Source: Dasypus novemcinctus
Lineage: Eukaryota; Chordata; Mammalia; Cingulata; Dasypodidae
Assembly (NCBI RefSeq): GCF_030445035.2
Contig: NC_080682.1
Location: forward strand, 27,820,770 to 27,884,769
Length of the DNA: 64,000 bases
Reading direction: 5' to 3'
Shown: positions 58,580 to 64,000 of the stretch, piece by piece
How positions within the stretch are numbered: the stretch's first letter is position 1
How the letters are laid out: each line of letters begins with the position of its first letter
Notes under the pieces: model-generated
Database searches by the model: none
The model's input: only the letters and a program-made list of their open reading frames with translations
Told to the model about the DNA's origin: nothing
Translations under genes and position numbers: made by a program

Positions 58580-60587
58580 CATTTATGATACACATAGATA
58601 AACCTAGGGACCTGCAAATGGGTATTTTCATATTTTCTAAAGTTTATATTACACTTATTAATAACATCATAAATGCTTTCCAGAATATGTTTTCAATTAA
58701 AATTTAAACAACCCTGAACTTATTGTTGTCTGAAAAATCAGAAATCTGTTGGACAATATTGTCAATACCAACAAACAAGATGCATTTTCTAAATTGTAGG
58801 AATTTGCATAAATTAAAGAAAGGCAAGCAATGTTCATAAAAATTACAAGAAATTGTAAAGTATTCATAAATAAGAGACACAATGTATGTAAAAGATGAGA
58901 GATTAGTAAAAAATATATTATTAAAAAAATAAATGCCTATCAAAAAAATCTGTCATTGCAAACAGAAGAAAGTGGAATGCAATAAATAGAGATATAGACA
59001 GCAGAGAATTCAGAGAAAAATAAGACAAAATACAATAATTTTTATGGATATTATATATGATAAGTTAAAATTTACATAGAAATTCAGACTGTAGAGAAAA
59101 ATTTGCACATTTTCTTTACTTGAATTAATTGATGAACAGTGATGAACTTTTGAAAAGGGGTTCAAATTTAAATAAGAAAACAGAAGAAAACAGAGGTTGA
59201 ACCTTATTTTAATAATTCAGAAACCATTTTGGAAAATAGATATAATTCTATAAAGAAAACCTCAATACAAGGTAAAATAGTACAAATCATTTGATTGCAA
59301 AAGTATGTCTAATAACCATTGCAAAAGTTTAAATAAAAAATAAGTAGTTGATAACTGAAGGAAATGCAATTTCTTAGATATGCATTAAATAGCAGAGAAA
59401 ATTAGTACCAAAATTCCGAATTGTATAGAGGAATTTTAATGGAAATTTTACCAAACTAACTGAAAATATTATGGGTTCAACATCCATTCTTAGGTATATA
59501 AATTTACTCTATTAAGATTTTATTAATTGAGCATTAATTTTAACTAAAGAATTTATTTCTTTTTAAGACTATAGCAAACTAACAGCAATTAGGAGAAATG
59601 AACTTTTTAAAATACTGAAATAAAACAAAGATATACTAGTTTCTGAATCTTGTTGACACATTGCAGAATGGTAGGGTTATCAAATATTAGCATGAAGACA
59701 TAAATGTGATATTTAACCTCATGTTTTCACATGAGGTCTTAAAACATCAGGTCTTAAAACATTGCAAGATGAGATTCTTAATTTTGTTTATATACCAAGA
59801 AAATATTCATCTCAAAAGTTAAAATGCAAAGGATTTACCAAATATTTTAAGGATGATTGGAAAACAAAAATGCAATTGAGAAAAATAAAATGGCAAATAC
59901 TTTTTATAAATAGGTAAGAAATACATACACATGTTTAAGTTTAGTCAAGAAGGTCATGAATAAAACTATAAGAAAAGCTAGGATATTTCTCTTTATTAAC
60001 ATTTAACAATGTTAATAATATTTTCTTCCTCAATGTTCACAAATAATATTTTCTATAACTTAAGTGTAACACACTATATTACTTTGTTTTAATACCAAAT
60101 ATCAAAGTTCTATTTTCCTTTTTAGCTGCTTGTTTATAAAGAAGATAAGATAAGCATATTTTTAAAAGACTAATGAATATTATCATACCAAAATGCATTG
60201 TTTATTAAAAAAATTTCTAGAATATAAGTGTTGTAATGATAACAGCCAAAATTTATTGGTGCTCCATGAAAATTTAAAAGCAATATCTGGATTAATCTTT
60301 ATAATAAACATTTTTACAGTTATCCATAGATTTATTTAGAAACTAATTTATTTAGAAGCATATGTATATTTAAACAGATTTAACATATATTTCCTAAATT
60401 CTATATAAGATGTAGATTTCTAAAAAACATATTTTTTTAAATGTGCAGAATATGTATGTTCAAGTAGAGGATGATTGGATAAAAATGTAAACTAATTTAA
60501 AAAGATGCCAATGTCTTTAAAGAGAGACCAAGTAAATACACAAATAGGAAAGAACAAAATGATAAGCTCAAATATTCAGCATCAATG
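58580..60587. other. AT-rich 3' flank of the receptor pseudogene
   Basis: Matches the 3' flank of the intact receptor (19.5-21.18 kb) in patches. No gene. Confidence 0.6.
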
Positions 60588-61099
60588 TCACTCCAATTGT
60601 TTGGAGCCCTCTCTCTTCTGCATGACTCTAATGAGCACATTTTTCACTTCTTCATTATGAAGACTATAAATGAGAGGATTCAACATGGGAATCACCATAG
60701 TATAAATGATAGAGGCCACTTGAACTTTATCCAAGGAATAGGACCTTATTGTCTTAAATAATTAAAAATCATAGTCCCTGGAGGTGGGAGGCATAGGAGA
60801 GAAGACTTTACACTTTCCTGAAATAGAATTAATTCTCAGGCTAGTAGAGAGGATGGACTTTTAGGATACAATGATTGTGGTAAAGAACACCATTATGCTT
60901 GAACCATTGAGAACAATTGTCATTATTTCAGTTTCACTAGCATCAAATTCTCCTTTATACAGGCCACCTCTACACTTTTGGGGGTTGATGCCCAGAATCC
61001 CAACCCAGTAAGATGACAGAACACCAGTGAGACAAGGGAAAAAGGAATCTGGAGCTCTGGATGATTTGAGTCTCCCATGCAAATGAATTCAGTCACCAT
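60588..61099 (-). pseudogene. Olfactory receptor pseudogene, internal deletion
   Basis: From an ATG at 61,099 the first codons read MVTEFI...DSNHPELQIPF, a normal receptor N terminus up to the start of helix 1. The sequence then jumps after about 45 codons to helix 5 (ETEIMTIVLNGSSIMVFFTT) in another frame, so helices 2-4 are missing. A stop follows where SY would be, part of helix 6 is also lost, another stop lies near 60,770, and the end is recognisable ([19 protein letters not shown]) with TGA at 60,588-60,590. The 3' half pairs with the intact gene at 21.2 kb; the N-terminal part is much less like it. About 510 bp remain of an expected 950. Confidence 0.92.
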
Positions 61100-61110
61100 G
61101 GTAACAGTTC

Positions 61111-61130
61111 TTTGTTTGTTTGTTTGTTTG
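61111..61130. repeat. (TTTG)n microsatellite
   Basis: Five TTTG units directly upstream of the receptor pseudogene start. Confidence 0.85.
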
Positions 61131-61179
61131 CAGTTAGACAAGTACCATTTATTGTTTTAAAATAATATATATATATTTT

Positions 61180-62760
61180 TTGTTTTTTTAAAATATATCT
61201 AGATTATATAAATGTTACACAGAAAATATAGAGATTTCCTTAGGCTCCACTCCCCATACCCCCCACACCCTCTGACATAAATAACATCCTTCATTAGTGT
61301 GGCACATTCATTGCAATTTATAAATACATCCTGGGGCATTGTCCCATACATAGTTCATATTGCAGTTTACACTCGCTCCCACACAATTCTGCATGTTATG
61401 GGAAGATATAAAATGTCCTATATCTGTGGTTGCAGTGTCATTCAGGATGATTCCCAAGTTCCAAAAGAGTGCCCATATTACACCTGTTTTTTTTCTCCCT
61501 GCCCCCAATTCCTCCATTGGCCACTGTCTTCACATCAATGTTGTACTTTCTTCCATTGCTAGAATCACAATAATTCTGTAGTAGAATACCAGTAAATCCA
61601 CTCTAGGCCATAGTTCATTCCCCAATCCTGAGAGTTCTGGGATAGTGATGTCCACTCCACCTCTAATTGAGAGGAGACTTTGATCCCATATAGCTGATGG
61701 ATAGGAATCTCTTGTTTGCAGCTGTAGGCTTTCTTGTTTCCTTGGTATGGTGATTGTCAATCCTCACCTCCTTGTTAGTTGTCCTGGATGAGTCCAAACA
61801 ATTGGAGAGTAGCTGTTGCAACTCCCTTGAGGCTCAAGGCCCAGCTGGCACATTGACTGCCAAAAGATTCCAGTCTCTTGGACATACACCTAAAAACTCT
61901 AGCATGAAGTATAGGTTTACATATAAGAAACAGATGAGCCATGTGTAGGGAAGCCATAACTGAGTCCAAGGCTGTTGCTCTCAGGAGCACAAACTCCAAA
62001 GTAGGGCCCACTGACAAGGCACAATACTCTGGAGCTATGTACCCTGACTATAGGGATCCAGGTGTCTCCAGAGTCCTCAGAAGCCACTATTTGGAGTAGC
62101 ATCCACTTTGACCATATATGGGATCCTGCTGAATTGTGCATAAGTGTTACCTCTGGGGTGACCTCCCTACTCCCTTCGAAGTTTCTGAGCCATATAAACT
62201 CATTTGTCTTTACCTTTTCCCCTTTTTATTCAAGATTTTTTCCAATTGCATTGCTGGTTGGTGCTTGGGTAGTAACCCTCAGTGCCAGGGAGGCTCATCC
62301 CTGGGAGACACGCCCCATGCTAAGGAGAAAGTAATGCATTTGTATACTGAGCTTGGCCTAGAGAGAGGCCACATTTGAATAACAAGGAAGTTCTCAGGAG
62401 GCAACCCTTAGGCAACCCACAACACTAGGCTAAATTTCAATTTCAAGAGCATAGGCTCACAAGCATAGTCATCAATATCAAGGGCCTATCAATGGACCAT
62501 CCTCTTTCATCAGTCATTGCCCCTGCACTTGGGGGACTATTGCTGCTCCATTAGAGAATGTGGCAGAGTTCTCTAGGATGGGAATTCAGTATTCTATCAG
62601 GTATTTTGTGAGTATCCACCCACAGTGACAGTGCCCCATGAACATTTGGACACATTTATATACCTTATATGTATGCCCAGGTGTTCCTTGTCCCAAATGC
62701 CCCCCATAAAAGGCCCTAAATGAGTAACTTTTCCTTATCATATTGCCATAAGTGTGTTCC
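61180..62760 (-). repeat. LINE-1 3' end, antisense, long copy
   Basis: Starts with T-rich and AT-rich sequence (tail) and runs through CACTCCCCATACCCCCCAC, TTCATTAGTGTGGCACATTC, CCACTCCACCTCTAATTGAG, ATGTGTAGGGAAGCCATAAC and CAGGGAGGCTCATCCCTGGG. It is the most complete copy of the 3' UTR in the window and a useful reference for the others. Frames of 60-90 codons here have counterparts in other copies. Confidence 0.78.
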
Positions 62761-63187
62761 CAACTTTGTACTTTCAACCACATACCCGCCAAACCCGTGT
62801 TCACCTTGTCCCTCACCCAACCCTCCCCCCAGTTCCATGGAACTTCGACCCTCCGCAATCTACCCACCTGTCAAATCTGCACCATCCAACTCAATGTTAT
62901 CACTACCCTCCTATAATATCCCTCCAATGCCCAACTACACACTTTCACCTTATCATAGATTACATCCTTATGGGCATTGCCTCACATGAAAAAGCTGTTA
63001 ACTTTTTATTTAACTCTTAAGTGAAGTCCTGAAATATAAGTCTCAGGAAATAATTTACAGCAACATATAATGTCTAAGTATGGAGTAACACTTGGAAGGT
63101 AAAACGTGTACATCTAAGGTACTCAAGGAATTACATATAGAAAAAAATCATGAATCAGATGTCTATGCAATTACAAGTAGTTGGATA
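62761..63187. other. Unassigned stretch, possibly further L1
   Basis: C-rich then AT-rich text. The first 200 bp may continue the L1 5'-ward. No gene seen. Confidence 0.4.
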
Positions 63188-63915
63188 GTGTGGCAGTTTT
63201 ACATTAATATAGGAATCCTCAAAAGAGAAAGATCATGTTTGTAAACTAATATTCCTCAAAGTGTGATACTTTTGACTGAATGAAATTTAGTTGAGTATTC
63301 TTTGATTAGATTATCTGTTAAGATTGATTTATGGCTTTTGATTATACTACATCAGTGGGCATGTCACAAGATGAGTTCCTCCTCCCCCCATTTAATGGGC
63401 CTTATATAAACAGACACTCACTTAAACTGATGCAAAAGGAGACAGGTAGTGAGGTACCTGTCATTTCTGATCCTGCCATGTGACAGAAAGAAGGCTTAAA
63501 CAGCTGAGGCCCTGGAGAAAGATGAACTATTTCCTTGATTGCTTACAGCTTAGATTGGAAAGAGACCAGAATAGATAAGACTGATATAGGAGAGCCAGAA
63601 AGAAACAAGTCCTATGCCAGGAGAGAGAGGACTAAATAATCACTTAAGCACAAAGCCTCAAGAGACTGGACACACAGAGCTCAAAATGAAAGGGTGATCC
63701 CTAAGGGGAAGTCAGAGTCCAGCCAGAGATCAGTACCCATCTTCCTTCCATGCATGGCAATTGACTTTGGTGAGAAAATACCTCTTATGGTCCCTTGAGT
63801 TAGACTTTCTTTGGCCTTGGAACTGTAAGCTCTTACCCCTAATAAGCCCCCTTTATAAAATGAAACAAGTTTCTGTTAGTTTGCATTTGCATCTCTTTGG
63901 CAGACTAATAATTAA
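63188..63915 (+). repeat. Interspersed repeat X, uninterrupted copy
   Basis: A 0.73-kb unit beginning TAGTGTGGCAGTTTTACA and ending TGCATCTCTTTGGCAGACTAAT. It matches, in order, both parts of the split copy at 28.28-28.57 and 30.46-30.75 kb. It has no open frame, no obvious A tail, and weak hints of terminal inverted repetition (GGCAG near both ends), so it could be a non-autonomous DNA transposon or an LTR. Family not named. Confidence 0.6.
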
Positions 63916-64000
63916 AGTAAATACTTTAGAACCATCATAAAAACATGGAAGTGTTTCACTTAGCATGAAACTGGAAAAGTTATGAGACCCGTTATTAACC

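Larger units (their letters stand above)
55500..60960. other. Duplicated block, copy 2 (decayed receptor locus)
   Basis: Collinear with 18,240-21,560. The extra length is mostly explained by an antisense L1 (about 1.5 kb at 56.26-57.79 kb) and a sense L1 (404 bp plus duplication at 58.15-58.57 kb). Subtracting these gives about 3.5 kb, close to the 3.3 kb of copy 1. Confidence 0.85.

Noticed and set aside
1-64000. CRISPR arrays, bacterial operons or phage
   Set aside because: Gene structure, repeats and AT-rich intergenic DNA are mammalian; no regular spaced repeats are present.

Overview
The window is mammalian nuclear DNA: AT-rich, repeat-dense, with one intact intronless olfactory receptor gene and almost nothing else that codes for a host protein. 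The repeats point to Xenarthra (armadillo, sloth or anteater). The most frequent repeat is a LINE-1 3' end of a type I associate with xenarthran genomes, seen about a dozen times on both strands. Two short SINEs near 8.1-8.5 kb look like the tRNA-derived DAS family described from armadillo. The clade call rests on remembered repeat signatures, not on a search.

Layout. 0.5-3.9 kb: 3' half of a class II (betaretrovirus-like) endogenous retrovirus on the + strand (RNase H, integrase, env, polypurine tract, 3' LTR), set in an antisense L1. 3.9-8.5 kb: L1 3' ends and two SINEs. 8.5-21 kb: AT-rich intergenic DNA with a U6 snRNA pseudogene, MIR copies, an old L1 and an antisense solo LTR. 21.2-22.1 kb: intact olfactory receptor gene (- strand). 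25-30.8 kb: old L1 split by a CpG-rich solo LTR, then a twin-primed L1 that split another interspersed repeat. 31-49 kb: an endogenous retrovirus graveyard. Its centre is a complete class II provirus on the - strand (33,327-41,359) with paired 419-bp LTRs, a 6-bp target duplication, a Lys3-type primer binding site, gag, pro, pol and env; a further solo LTR sits inside its env. Older LTRs and gammaretrovirus-like gag/pro remnants flank it. 50-61.1 kb: a second, decayed copy of the olfactory receptor locus, interrupted by L1s and ending in a receptor pseudogene. 61.2-64 kb: antisense L1 and another copy of the 28-kb repeat.

How it fits together. The host content is a receptor locus duplicated in the same orientation about 39 kb apart, one copy intact and one broken. 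The space between filled with retroelements whose nesting gives an order of events. No provirus gene set is intact: I see frameshifts, nonsense codons and an LTR insertion. I find no new multi-gene system; the most informative structures are the nested insertions and the receptor duplication.
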